DNA of 64,000 bases from Pedobacter helvus. Its GTDB lineage: Bacteria > Bacteroidota > Bacteroidia > Sphingobacteriales > Sphingobacteriaceae. The stretch spans positions 124,001-188,000 of the forward strand of contig NZ_SRMP01000006.1 of assembly GCF_005925325.1 (NCBI RefSeq). Reading direction: 5' to 3'. This document shows positions 18,656-25,159 of this stretch, piece after piece. The position numbers and the translations under genes are program-made. Position 1 is the first letter of the stretch; every line of letters begins with the position of its first letter. The notes under the pieces were generated by a model that did no database searches, was not told the origin of the DNA, and was given only the letters and a program-made list of their open reading frames with translations.

Positions 18656-18898
18656 GTGGGTTTGCAAGTTTATACCAAGCAGCAATTGGCCTTGCGAAAT
18701 GGTCAAGATAAGCCTCAAATTTGGGTAGCTTTTAAAGGGATTATCTATGATGTTACCGAAAGTAGGCTATGGAAAAACGGTAAGCATTACGAACACTGGG
18801 CAGGGCAAGACTTAACCTCAGAATTAGCCGATGCACCACATACTGATGCTGTTTTTGAAAAATTTGAAAAGGTAGGGGTGTTGAGAGTAGAGAGTTAA
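18656..18898 (+). CDS. Cytochrome b5-like heme-binding protein (80 aa)
   Basis: 80 aa if GTG at 18656 is used, one base after the stop of the preceding gene; an ATG at 18608 would overlap that gene by 47 bases and add a non-homologous extension. The core WVAFKGIIYDVTESRLWKNG followed by KHYEHWAGQDLT is the cytochrome b5 fold, with His44 (or His47) and His62 (APHTD) as likely heme ligands. The spacing implies co-transcription with the lycopene cyclase-like gene, which suggests electron supply to a membrane enzyme of lipid or carotenoid metabolism. That link is inference. Confidence 0.75.
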   Translation: MGLQVYTKQQLALRNGQDKPQIWVAFKGIIYDVTESRLWKNGKHYEHWAGQDLTSELADAPHTDAVFEKFEKVGVLRVES

Positions 18899-18947
18899 AA
18901 GTATAAAGTTAAAAGTAGCTCGCTGCAAACTTTTAACTTTATACTTT
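18898..18947. terminator. 19-bp perfect-stem bidirectional terminator
   Basis: AAAGTATAAAGTTAAAAGT pairs without mismatch with 18929-18947 around a 12-base loop. It overlaps the last base of the cytochrome b5-like stop codon and lies 12 bases from the convergent kinase stop. AT-rich but long, it probably serves both genes. Confidence 0.7.
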
Positions 18948-18958
18948 GTGCTTTTAGC

Positions 18959-19879
18959 TTATTGCGTAATCTCGAAGCTGCTCAAGTTCACAAACTGTTG
19001 CAAACGGTTAGCAATTTCTTCTTGGCTAAGATCTAATAATCTTTCTGTACCGAATTTCTCTACACAGAATGACGCTAGGGCAGAACCATAGATCAAGGCA
19101 TTCTTCATGTTGTTGAAATTGATGGTGCCAACTTTTGCTAAATAACCGATGAAACCTCCGGCGAAAGTATCACCTGCACCAGTTGGATCAAAAACGTCTG
19201 CTAATGGCAGCGCAGGGGCAGAGAAAATTTTGTCCTCGTGGAATAACAAAGCGCCGTGTTCACCTTTTTTAATAATCAGGTATTTTGGCCCCATGGTTAA
19301 GATCTTGTTAGCTGCTTTCACTAAAGAGTATTCTCCTGACAACTGACGAGCTTCCGAATCGTTAATGGTTAATACATCTACCATTTTGATGGTTTCTAGT
19401 AGGTCATCCATCATGATGTCCATCCAGAAATTCATGGTATCTAGTACAATTAACTTAGGACGATTTTTCAGTCTCTTAATTACCGTTTGTTGTATTTGAG
19501 GTGTTAGGTTGCCCAACATCAAATATTCGCAATCTTGATAGCTTTCTGGGATAATTGGATCAAAGTTTTCTAATACATTCAACTCTGTAATTAAAGTATC
19601 GCGACTGTTCATGTCATTGTGGTATTTTCCACTCCAAAAGAAAGATTTTTCACCTTCTTTAATTTGTAAACCTTCGGTATCTACACCGTGGTTATTTAAC
19701 GTTTGGATATCTTCTTTTTTGAAATCATCGCCAACAACAGCAACAATTTTTGTCTTGTTATAGAAGTAAGAAGCAGCTAAACTAGCGAAAGTTGCAGCGC
19801 CACCAACGATTTTATCTGTTTTTCCGAATGGAGTTTCAATAGCATCGAATGCTACAGTACCTATGATTATCAGGCTCAT
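18959..19879 (-). CDS. PfkB-family sugar/nucleoside kinase
   Basis: 306 aa, normal for ribokinase-type kinases. N-terminal signature: VGGAATFAS (Gly26-Gly27 hinge). C-terminal signature: DVFDPTGAGDTFAGGFIGYL, with the GAGD aspartate as catalytic base and anion hole. ATP-dependent phosphorylation of a sugar or nucleoside is expected; the substrate is unknown. It is a single gene with no sugar-uptake neighbours, typical of the conserved Bacteroidota member. Confidence 0.9.
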   Translation of the reverse strand: MSLIIIGTVAFDAIETPFGKTDKIVGGAATFASLAASYFYNKTKIVAVVGDDFKKEDIQTLNNHGVDTEGLQIKEGEKSFFWSGKYHNDMNSRDTLITELNVLENFDPIIPESYQDCEYLMLGNLTPQIQQTVIKRLKNRPKLIVLDTMNFWMDIMMDDLLETIKMVDVLTINDSEARQLSGEYSLVKAANKILTMGPKYLIIKKGEHGALLFHEDKIFSAPALPLADVFDPTGAGDTFAGGFIGYLAKVGTINFNNMKNALIYGSALASFCVEKFGTERLLDLSQEEIANRLQQFVNLSSFEITQ

Positions 19880-20023
19880 ACGTTATTTATTGATGTTTTT
19901 ATCTTTTTTTTCGCTACAAATATTGCATAAATAATTTAAAAGCCCTAATATTGCATTCCCAAAACGAACGAGGGTGTTCAAAATCATAAAGCACACTTTT
20001 AGGCGTTAAGGGATTGCCAGCAT

Positions 20024-20097
20024 TCCTTCTTAGCTCAGCTGGTTAGAGCATCTGACTGTTAATCAGAGGGTCGCTGGTTCGAGCCCAGCAGAGGGAG
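20024..20097 (+). tRNA. tRNA-Asn (GTT), copy 1
   Basis: 74 nt cloverleaf: acceptor TCCTTCT / AGAGGGA, D arm GCTC...GAGC, anticodon loop CTGTTAA with GTT at 20058-20060, and T arm GCTGG-TTCGAGC-CCAGC. No CCA is encoded. It is identical to the second copy 63 bases downstream. Confidence 0.97.
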
Positions 20098-20098
20098 C

Positions 20099-20124
20099 AA
20101 AGCCTTACTTGAGTAGGGCTTTTT
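20099..20124 (+). terminator. Hairpin and T-tract after tRNA-Asn copy 1
   Basis: AGCC-t-TACT / AGTA-g-GGCT stem followed by TTTT. Confidence 0.65.
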
Positions 20125-20160
20125 ATTTGAAAAATTGATAACCATCCTTTCGAGGAAAAT

Positions 20161-20234
20161 TCCTTCTTAGCTCAGCTGGTTAGAGCATCTGACTGTTAAT
20201 CAGAGGGTCGCTGGTTCGAGCCCAGCAGAGGGAG
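20161..20234 (+). tRNA. tRNA-Asn (GTT), copy 2
   Basis: Identical in all 74 bases to the copy at 20024-20097; a tandem duplicate. It marks the left edge of the accessory island. Confidence 0.97.
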
Positions 20235-20250
20235 CTAATTATTCAATTCA

Positions 20251-20278
20251 AACCCATTCCGTCCGAATGGGTTTTTTT
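20251..20278 (+). terminator. Terminator after tRNA-Asn copy 2
   Basis: AACCCATTC / GAATGGGTT perfect 9-bp stem with a five-base loop and a T7 tract. Confidence 0.9.
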
Positions 20279-20324
20279 ATGTAATCATATTTTGAAAATC
20301 TTTTCGATAGGGCTATGTAGGTAT

Positions 20325-20352
20325 AAAAAAGCCTCGCATTTCTGCAAAGCTT
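20325..20352. repeat. Detached copy of the tRNA-Phe terminator (possible island end)
   Basis: The run of A, then GCCTCGCATTTCTGCAAAGCTT, matches the tRNA-Phe terminators at 25160 and 25397 with about two differences over 28 bases, in the same orientation, but no tRNA-Phe lies next to it. With 25160-25187 it forms a direct repeat bracketing the accessory region. Confidence 0.6.
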
Positions 20353-20553
20353 GATGCTAATAGTGTGGTTTTCTTAAACCACTTTTAAAACGCCACTATC
20401 TGCTCTTAAACTAGCCCCGTTTGTTGCTAAAAGAAGCGGGCTTGATAGGGGTGCCGCCAAATTTGCTATTTCCTCAGAATTGAGGTTTGATGTTGAGCAC
20501 TAAATTACCCCGGCCTAAAGCAATACCGAACTACATGGGGTGTAAAAAACCAT
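20353..20553. other. Leader region of the XRE gene, no gene
   Basis: It contains small hairpins (GTGGTTT/AAACCAC near 20365-20382, AGCCCCG/CGGGCT near 20413-20442) and a GC-rich CCCCGGCC patch. I see no ORF. One of the hairpins may be a leader or relic structure. Confidence 0.4.
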
Positions 20554-20970
20554 ATGGATATGGAAAACGCTACTAAAACTACACGCACTCACTTAGGAAG
20601 AAAGATTAGCCGCATACGCGAACTGCGTGGCATGAAACAGGATGCCTTAGCCGCAGAACTGGGCATTAGTCAACAAGCAGTAAGCAAACTAGAGCAGAGT
20701 GAAGAAATTGAGGACAGTACCTTGGAGAAAGTAGCGAAGGTTTTGGGAGTGACTAGCGAAGCTATAAAAAGTTTTACAGAAGAATCTGTGTTTAATTATT
20801 TCAATAATTTCAGCGGTCAAAGTATTAACCAAGGTCCCATTGGTTCCCATAATACTTGTAATTTCAATCCACTTGATAAATTGATGGAAGCTTTGGAAGC
20901 TAATAAAGAACTTTACGAGAGGTTGCTGGCAAGTGAGAGGGAAAAGGTAGAGATATTAAAGGGTAAGTAA
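20554..20970 (+). CDS. XRE-family helix-turn-helix regulator (138 aa)
   Basis: 138 aa. The HTH_3 domain is at about 13-68 (ISRIRELRGMKQDALAAELG, then ISQQAVSKLEQ). A linker with FNYFNNFSGQSINQGPIG leads into a C-terminal helical tail (PLDKLMEALEANKELYERLL, then a Glu/Lys-rich end) that may oligomerise. I recognise this regulator type as occurring in several copies in Sphingobacteriaceae genomes. It is on the plus strand, facing the minus-strand cassette genes. Its stop lies 13 bases from the boundary of the first cassette. An alternative start (MENATK) lies two codons in. Confidence 0.85.
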   Translation: MDMENATKTTRTHLGRKISRIRELRGMKQDALAAELGISQQAVSKLEQSEEIEDSTLEKVAKVLGVTSEAIKSFTEESVFNYFNNFSGQSINQGPIGSHNTCNFNPLDKLMEALEANKELYERLLASEREKVEILKGK

Positions 20971-20991
20971 CGCGTAGCTGCTGTTATGCGT
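20968..20991 (-). repeat. Truncated attC-like end of the cassette array
   Basis: On the minus strand ACGCATAACAGCAGC has the same left arm (TAACARC) as the complete sites, but only about 25 bases remain before the XRE stop codon, with a short AACGC/GCGTT pairing. Bases 20984-20991 (TTATGCGT) are the exact reverse complement of 21680-21687 at the other end of the segment. Confidence 0.6.
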
Positions 20992-21006
20992 TGCCATTCT
21001 TTCCAT

Positions 21007-21657
21007 TTAGATATTTCTCAAAGTCAAAAAGACGCCATTAACATCGTCAACAAATTGTCTAACTGATTTATTAAGTAGTTCAATTTTGTAAGGGTCGTGT
21101 AATAGCCCGAATACTTGTCCTCTGTTGTCAATTGCTATATAATTAACGTCTTCGAGGTCTTTTATTTGGTAGTAAGTCTTGCCGTCAACATCAAACTCTC
21201 CAAGATTTGTCAAGTCAAGTTGCTCACAAGTCAGACCGTTAACGAGTTTTTCGATTTTTGTGTCTGGGGCAAACTTGCTTTTACTTTTCTTAAATGATGA
21301 TAGGTCAATATGAAAATTGTTGAAGTCCAAAATATTTCTTTCAATCTCAAAGCCTATCCAAAGTCCTTCGTTAATCGTAATGTTCATTGGGAAAACCTGT
21401 CCGTCTTGTATAATAAGGATGCTTTCTAATTCAAAATGTTTCCCTTTGGTCATTGACTTATCGGATTGCGATGGGTCAAAGACTATGTAAAAGTGTCCTT
21501 TCAAAGAATGGTTTACTGAGAACCTTCTATAAAGTCCTTTATCAAGTCCGTTAGATAAAAATTGAAATTCAGCAGGCAACTGATTAAAGACTTTTCGGAA
21601 AAAGTCAAGTGCTTTTCCTTCAATCTTCCAACTTGTCTTTTTAAATAGCCCGAACAT
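21007..21657 (-). CDS. Cassette gene 1: hypothetical protein (216 aa)
   Basis: 216 aa, soluble, no signal peptide or membrane helix. It begins MFGLFKKTSWKIEG and is acidic/hydrophobic mixed. The middle region (VFPMNITINEGLWIGFEIER) reads as beta strands, and the end (YIAIDNRGQVFGLLHDPYKI) resembles the last strand and helix seen in SMI1/KNR4-type or other immunity-like proteins, but the match is too weak to name. It is the last cassette of the array in the minus direction; its stop is 15 bases from the array edge. The function is unknown. Confidence 0.8.
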   Translation of the reverse strand: MFGLFKKTSWKIEGKALDFFRKVFNQLPAEFQFLSNGLDKGLYRRFSVNHSLKGHFYIVFDPSQSDKSMTKGKHFELESILIIQDGQVFPMNITINEGLWIGFEIERNILDFNNFHIDLSSFKKSKSKFAPDTKIEKLVNGLTCEQLDLTNLGEFDVDGKTYYQIKDLEDVNYIAIDNRGQVFGLLHDPYKIELLNKSVRQFVDDVNGVFLTLRNI

Positions 21658-21680
21658 TGTTGTCTGTCTTTTTATGGTTA

Positions 21681-21812
21681 CGCATAACGGTTTGGGGCTT
21701 TGCGATGTTGGGGATTTTTAGCACTACTGTTCATACGAAGCACAAATATTGAGCCTTGTCCAAATGTTTCTACGAAGAACATCAGCCCCATAACGCAAAA
21801 CCGCTGTTATGT
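21681..21812 (-). repeat. attC-like site between cassettes 2 and 1
   Basis: 132 bases. Minus strand: outer arm ACATAAC...GTTATGCG. Inner pairings are GGTTT/AAACC, GGGGCT/AGCCCC and GATG/CATC, with unpaired bulges (an 8-base one and a GCAA), enclosing a variable loop of about 70 bases. Ends at 21806-21812 (GTTATGT) and 21681-21688 (CGCATAAC). Bulged imperfect stems of this kind are what an integron integrase recognises as folded single strand. Confidence 0.75.
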
Positions 21813-21821
21813 GATGTGTTT

Positions 21822-22517
21822 CTACTTAGTTTGATTTTTATGTCGCCCTGTTTTGAATATTTCCAATGCCGTTTCTTGTTGTTTTCTTGTCAAGTTACTT
21901 GTCTCCATAGATAGAGCCGAATGGCTGTTTATTGATTTATTAAACCCATTCAAGGCTCGAATATAAATTCCTGTTCTGCCTTTTTGTGTGTCTTTTGACC
22001 ACACAATTTTTCTGTATTGGTTGTCAACTGTGTCAATTGAGTAATTCATTAGCTTGATTTCGTTTGGGATATAAACAGGAAAGTCAAATTCTGTTTGGTT
22101 GTGTTTGCATTTTGCAATATAGTCACAACCTTTTCCTATGGCGCTGTCTTGTTTTTTCGCAGGTCGAATACTAATAACCTTAACCTTCGGTGTATTGGTT
22201 TGGTCGTAAGTTATTCCTTCTTTCATAAAACGGTATGACAAATCATTTCGCCAAAATCCATTTTCTAAATATTCTTGTGGAATTTGTTCAAAGTCGTTAG
22301 AATAATAGCCAAAGTCAAAACCAAACAACATACTATCGCCGTTAATTTTTCCAACGTAGGAGTCAATTCCCTTTTCAGTAACTAATTCAAAGTCGGGAGG
22401 AAAGTCGAAAAAGTAGTCGCCAACTTCAATGGTTTTCCATTGTTCTTCTGGCTTTTTCTCCGTCTGTCCACAGCCGAATAAAAATATAGTTATTAGAATA
22501 GTCAGCAGTCGTTTCAT
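21822..22517 (-). CDS. Cassette gene 2: lipoprotein, hypothetical (231 aa)
   Basis: 231 aa. The lipoprotein signal is MKRLLTILITIFLFGC with Cys16. The mature part, about 30-225, includes WKTIEVGDYFFDFPPDFELV followed by a series of likely beta strands; Lys, Asp and Gln-rich. It resembles secreted PsbP/DUF-type lipoproteins of Bacteroidota but I do not recognise a named family. It starts 32 bases after its cassette boundary and stops 9 bases before its attC-like site, a compact layout typical of cassette genes. Confidence 0.82.
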   Translation of the reverse strand: MKRLLTILITIFLFGCGQTEKKPEEQWKTIEVGDYFFDFPPDFELVTEKGIDSYVGKINGDSMLFGFDFGYYSNDFEQIPQEYLENGFWRNDLSYRFMKEGITYDQTNTPKVKVISIRPAKKQDSAIGKGCDYIAKCKHNQTEFDFPVYIPNEIKLMNYSIDTVDNQYRKIVWSKDTQKGRTGIYIRALNGFNKSINSHSALSMETSNLTRKQQETALEIFKTGRHKNQTK

Positions 22518-22543
22518 TTATCGGCGTGTTTTTTTAGCATAGT

Positions 22544-22676
22544 ACATAACGGTTTGCAGGTTTAAGTTGAGCCTATTTTCTTGCACCAACTGCCCACAGT
22601 ACTAATCTAATAAATGGCTTCAAATTTTCGTGTTTGCACTTCGCCCGAAGCGTAACTTAAACCTGTTGTTAGGTGT
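22544..22676 (-). repeat. attC-like site between cassettes 3 and 2
   Basis: 133 bases. It holds the best stem of the set: CAGGTTTAAGTT (22557-22568) pairs perfectly with AACTTAAACCTG (22654-22665). Outer ends are ACATAAC (22544-22550) and GTTAGGTGT (22668-22676). GTTAGGT fits the integron core GTTRRRY exactly. Confidence 0.78.
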
Positions 22677-22684
22677 AGCTATGT

Positions 22685-23128
22685 TTATTCTTTTAACAAA
22701 AGTTCACTTTTTATAAATGAAACTCTAGTCAACAAAAGGTCTGCATTTTTCATTGTAGGTTCAGCTTGTACGGGATAACTGTCAGTTAAAGATTTTCCAC
22801 TTTTAACATTTTCAGACCAATCTTCCATTAATTCGCAATATACTTCCAAAGCTTCTGATGCAGTCTTTACACTTTTGTCGAGATAAACTGACGGGAGGTC
22901 GCCATTAATAATCCAAATAAAGTTGTCAACCTCAGATGAAGTTGGTTCAATTTCAAAAAGGAAAACTCCAATTTGGTTATAAATACTAAATTCTTTGTCG
23001 TACCAGCTATTTTTTATTGACTTGCACCAATTAAAAGATTGCAAATAGTTCTGGGCTTTTATCTGTAATTCTAAAACACACTTGAGTTCCTCGATTTCAG
23101 ATAGATTTTCGGTAGAGATTTCGTCCAT
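22685..23128 (-). CDS. Cassette gene 3: hypothetical protein (147 aa)
   Basis: 147 aa, acidic, soluble, predicted mostly helical. It starts MDEISTENLSEIEELKCVLE. A central part (VGVFLFEI-like, then DNFIWIINGDLPSVYLD) suggests a small alpha/beta fold. I recognise the general type, a small DUF-like cytosolic protein with 'INGDLPSVYL' and a later 'ALEVYCELMEDW', but cannot give it a function. It starts 31 bases from the cassette boundary and stops 9 bases before the attC-like site. Confidence 0.8.
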   Translation of the reverse strand: MDEISTENLSEIEELKCVLELQIKAQNYLQSFNWCKSIKNSWYDKEFSIYNQIGVFLFEIEPTSSEVDNFIWIINGDLPSVYLDKSVKTASEALEVYCELMEDWSENVKSGKSLTDSYPVQAEPTMKNADLLLTRVSFIKSELLLKE

Positions 23129-23158
23129 TCAATTTTATGCTAAAGATTGTTAATAGTT

Positions 23159-23294
23159 ACACCTAACGATTTGGGGCTTTGCGTTCGGGCGGGTTTCGGA
23201 GCATAAAGTTTCAATTTATTACTAAAGTTCATTAGAAACACAAAACTTCAAGTTTGTACGTCAGCCCGCCTTTTGGGTAGGTGCTGTTACCAGC
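23159..23294 (-). repeat. attC-like site between cassettes 4 and 3
   Basis: 136 bases. Outer ends are ACACCTAAC (23159-23167) and GTTACCAGC (23286-23294). Inner GGCGGG/CCCGCC pairing and a small internal palindrome AAACTTCAAGTTT are present. Its left side shares AACGRTTTGGGGCTTTGCG with the site at 21681, so the sites are related although cassette contents are not. Confidence 0.75.
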
Positions 23295-23326
23295 CGGTGT
23301 TCTATCAGTCATATTCCAAATTTCAT

Positions 23327-23662
23327 TTACCATTTATAACTTTTTTTGTCCAAATTGCTTGGTAGGTTTCGGATTTCAGTCCAATATCCTTCCCTTGCAT
23401 CTTCGTCAATATGAATTGGAAGCCTTTCTCCATAAAGTCTGTCGCTACCGTCCTTTTTGCAGCCGGAAATCCAATAATGTTCTCCCGTTTCAACGTCAAA
23501 ATAATTTGCCTTAAATCCTCGTCCACTTAAAGTCTGGAAAGTTTTTCCATTGTAGTGAATGGACTTTCCAGTCTTTGAGAATGTAACACGACCAATTCTT
23601 GCGTCACCAATTAAGTCATTTTCGCCACTCTTATTTTCAATATACATTATTCGTGTTTTCAT
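23327..23662 (-). CDS. Cassette gene 4b: small conserved protein (111 aa)
   Basis: 111 aa. It contains ARIGRVTFSKTGKSIHYNGK, then GRGFKANYFDVETGEHYWIS and a C-terminal DEDAREGYWTEIR. I recognise this as a widespread small family of unknown function that occurs often on mobile and cassette DNA, and that some databases have mislabelled as a DXP synthase fragment; it has none of that enzyme's thiamine-diphosphate motifs. It lies 3 bases after the 92-aa gene, so both are one transcript inside one cassette. Confidence 0.85.
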   Translation of the reverse strand: MKTRIMYIENKSGENDLIGDARIGRVTFSKTGKSIHYNGKTFQTLSGRGFKANYFDVETGEHYWISGCKKDGSDRLYGERLPIHIDEDAREGYWTEIRNLPSNLDKKSYKW

Positions 23663-23665
23663 AAG

Positions 23666-23944
23666 TCAAAACCAAAGTGCATTCATTTCGCTTAAAAATT
23701 GTTTGTCTGTAATTGGAAATTTAGAACTTAGAACAGAGTCTATTCCACATTTCGGACAAATTGCAGTTACACCGTCAGCAATGTTTTCTTCAATCCATTC
23801 TTCAATTTCTTTAGGTTCAAATGTCTGTTCGCAATAGAAACAACCACATAAATTACTGGCGAGAATTTCGTCTTTATGTGTAGAGCAACTTTTATGTGCT
23901 TGTTCTAAAAAGTCTCTACTATATTTAGTTTCTGTCGGTTTCAT
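23666..23944 (-). CDS. Cassette gene 4a: zinc-ribbon-like protein (92 aa)
   Basis: 92 aa. Two Cys pairs, CGCFYCEQTF (about 33-42) and CPKCGIDSV (about 63-71), form a likely zinc ribbon, with a helical PKEIEEWIEENI segment between them. The family is found as a small cytoplasmic protein of unknown function. It starts 6 bases from the cassette boundary and is followed directly by the 111-aa gene, an unusual two-gene cassette. Confidence 0.85.
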   Translation of the reverse strand: MKPTETKYSRDFLEQAHKSCSTHKDEILASNLCGCFYCEQTFEPKEIEEWIEENIADGVTAICPKCGIDSVLSSKFPITDKQFLSEMNALWF

Positions 23945-23950
23945 ACACTT

Positions 23951-24030
23951 GCTGGTAACTCGTATATATGCACTACTCTATGGCGGCAATCCACCCAGAA
24001 TAGGAGGTATTTGCGAAGTTGAGTAGCGTA
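23951..24030 (-). repeat. Right-end recombination-site remnant of the array
   Basis: The boundary GCTGGTAAC (23951-23959) is complementary to the far end of cassette 4. Beyond it CTACTC (23973-23978) pairs with GAGTAG (24021-24026), extended by ATA/TAT. It is less like the other sites (minus strand ACGAGTTACC in place of AAAYCGTTA), so it may be a different attC, a primary attachment site or a degraded site. Confidence 0.5.
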
Positions 24031-24756
24031 TTATTTTATTCTAAATATAGAGAATATTCATCAAAATCCTTAAAAGAGCCGATTATGAATTAAGTGTTTC
24101 AATTCTAACCAAAACTTCATATCTTTTTACTATGGGTTTTTTAAGCGATTTGTTGACTTGCTTATATTAAATTGTAGGTTTGTCGGAAGAACACCGTCAA
24201 TCCAAAGTGGCTGAAAATCAAAATAACAGTTGCTTTCAAGAAAAAAAAGGCAGTTCCAAGCCTAAAGCGCAGTGATTTGGTGTAAACATCTCACCGTTCT
24301 TTCATTAAGCGCAAACTAACAAATTCCGAATGGCCCAATCAGGCAAATAAAATAGTAAAAGCTAATTAAACAAAGTGCGCTATTTTTTCGATAAGTATGG
24401 GAGCATGTGTGAAGCCGCTTAGCTGGATTGACAAGTATTTTTGTAAACTTTGGTGCCTCAGCCTGCGATGTAAGCGAGAGCTATTAAAAACATAAAAGTC
24501 AGTGAAAAAAGTAAAAGCGCCTGCGGCAGCGATCCATCATTAAACTCAAACGTAGCACCGACGGAGGACCGACGGTAGACCGACGGTGGAACAGCACCCC
24601 TTAAACGACAATTCCGACGATAACAGACAAAAAACGCAAAATAAACCACAAACCGCCAAACCCGACACGCCCTAATTTTCTACTGCCCAACTTTATACCA
24701 AGCATTCGCTACCAAGCGTGTAAATTTTACTCATTAATCACATTTTTAAACAGAAA
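24031..24756. other. Gene-poor island segment with a short tandem repeat
   Basis: About 730 bases without a credible gene; short frames here lack coding character. Three 11-base units, ACCGACGGAGG, ACCGACGGTAG and ACCGACGGTGG, lie in tandem at 24557-24589. The rest is unassigned; part may be the leader of the pseudogene that follows. Confidence 0.5.
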
Positions 24757-24760
24757 AAAC

Positions 24761-25098
24761 ATGGCAAAGTCAGAAAACAATGAAATAATGTTTGGTGCCC
24801 GCGGCAGAGTGGGCAACCTAGTGATTTTCAAAAAAATTGGAAGAACCAAACGGTAATCGCCAAAAGACCAAGACGACCAGACAATCCGGTGCATACAGCA
24901 AAACAGATAGAAGTAAAGCAAAAATTTAGGGAAGCGGTGGTTTGCGCAAAAGGCGTCATTAGCAACCCAGATCTAGCGGCTAGCTATTTGGTTTCCGCTA
25001 AGCCAGGTACATCCGTCTATAATTTGGCCTTGGCAGATTATGCGAAGCCGAAGAAATCACCTCGGCTAGAAATACTTAATGCCAGCGCAGCTCTCTAA
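24761..25098 (+). pseudogene. Frameshifted, truncated MAKSENN-type conserved protein
   Basis: Frame 1 from ATG at 24761 reads MAKSENNEIMFGARGRVGNL then VIFKK and stops at 24854. One base off, the reading continues NQTVIAKRPRRPDNPVHTAK, then QKFREAVVCAKGVISNPDLA, and later SVYNLALADYAK, ending at 25098. Adding one A to the A7 run near 24830 joins them. I recognise the whole as a Bacteroidota family of about 200 aa starting 'GRVGxLV.FK.W', of unknown function. Here the last ~90 residues are also missing, so it is a decayed copy. Confidence 0.75.
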
Positions 25099-25159
25099 AT
25101 AACAAGTTTGTATATGCATCGCAACTTTTTCTGTGCTGAGAAAATAAGCGCCATAAGAC

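Larger units (their letters stand above)
20984..24030 (-). mobile_element. Orphan integron-like gene-cassette array (no integrase)
   Basis: Four gene-bearing segments, all genes on the minus strand, are separated by ~132-136-base imperfect palindromes. The termini of each segment are reverse complements: TTATGCGT (20984)/ACGCATAA (21680); TTATGT (21807)/ACATAA (22544); TTAGGTGT (22669)/ACACCTAA (23159); TTACCAGC (23287)/GCTGGTAA (23951). Each boundary has the form G|TT..., the integron crossover. Read on the minus strand each gene is followed by its site, giving cassettes of about 792, 617 and 862 bp plus a truncated last one. This is how attC-bounded cassettes look. No tyrosine recombinase ORF is present, so the array is orphaned or served in trans. 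Confidence 0.8.

Noticed and set aside
23281..23514. 77-aa plus-strand ORF
   Set aside because: It lies antisense to the well-supported 111-aa cassette gene and has no motif.
20984..24030. Reading the spacer palindromes as ordinary Rho-independent terminators
   Set aside because: They are ~130 bases with bulged stems, no T-tracts, and their ends are complementary across the gene rather than only within the hairpin.
24458..24649. 63-aa minus-strand ORF in the island
   Set aside because: It crosses the 11-bp tandem repeat, has odd composition and no recognisable motif.
24820..24850. Programmed -1 frameshift at the A7 run
   Set aside because: The heptamer is not in the right register for tandem slippage, and the C-terminal part of the family is missing anyway.
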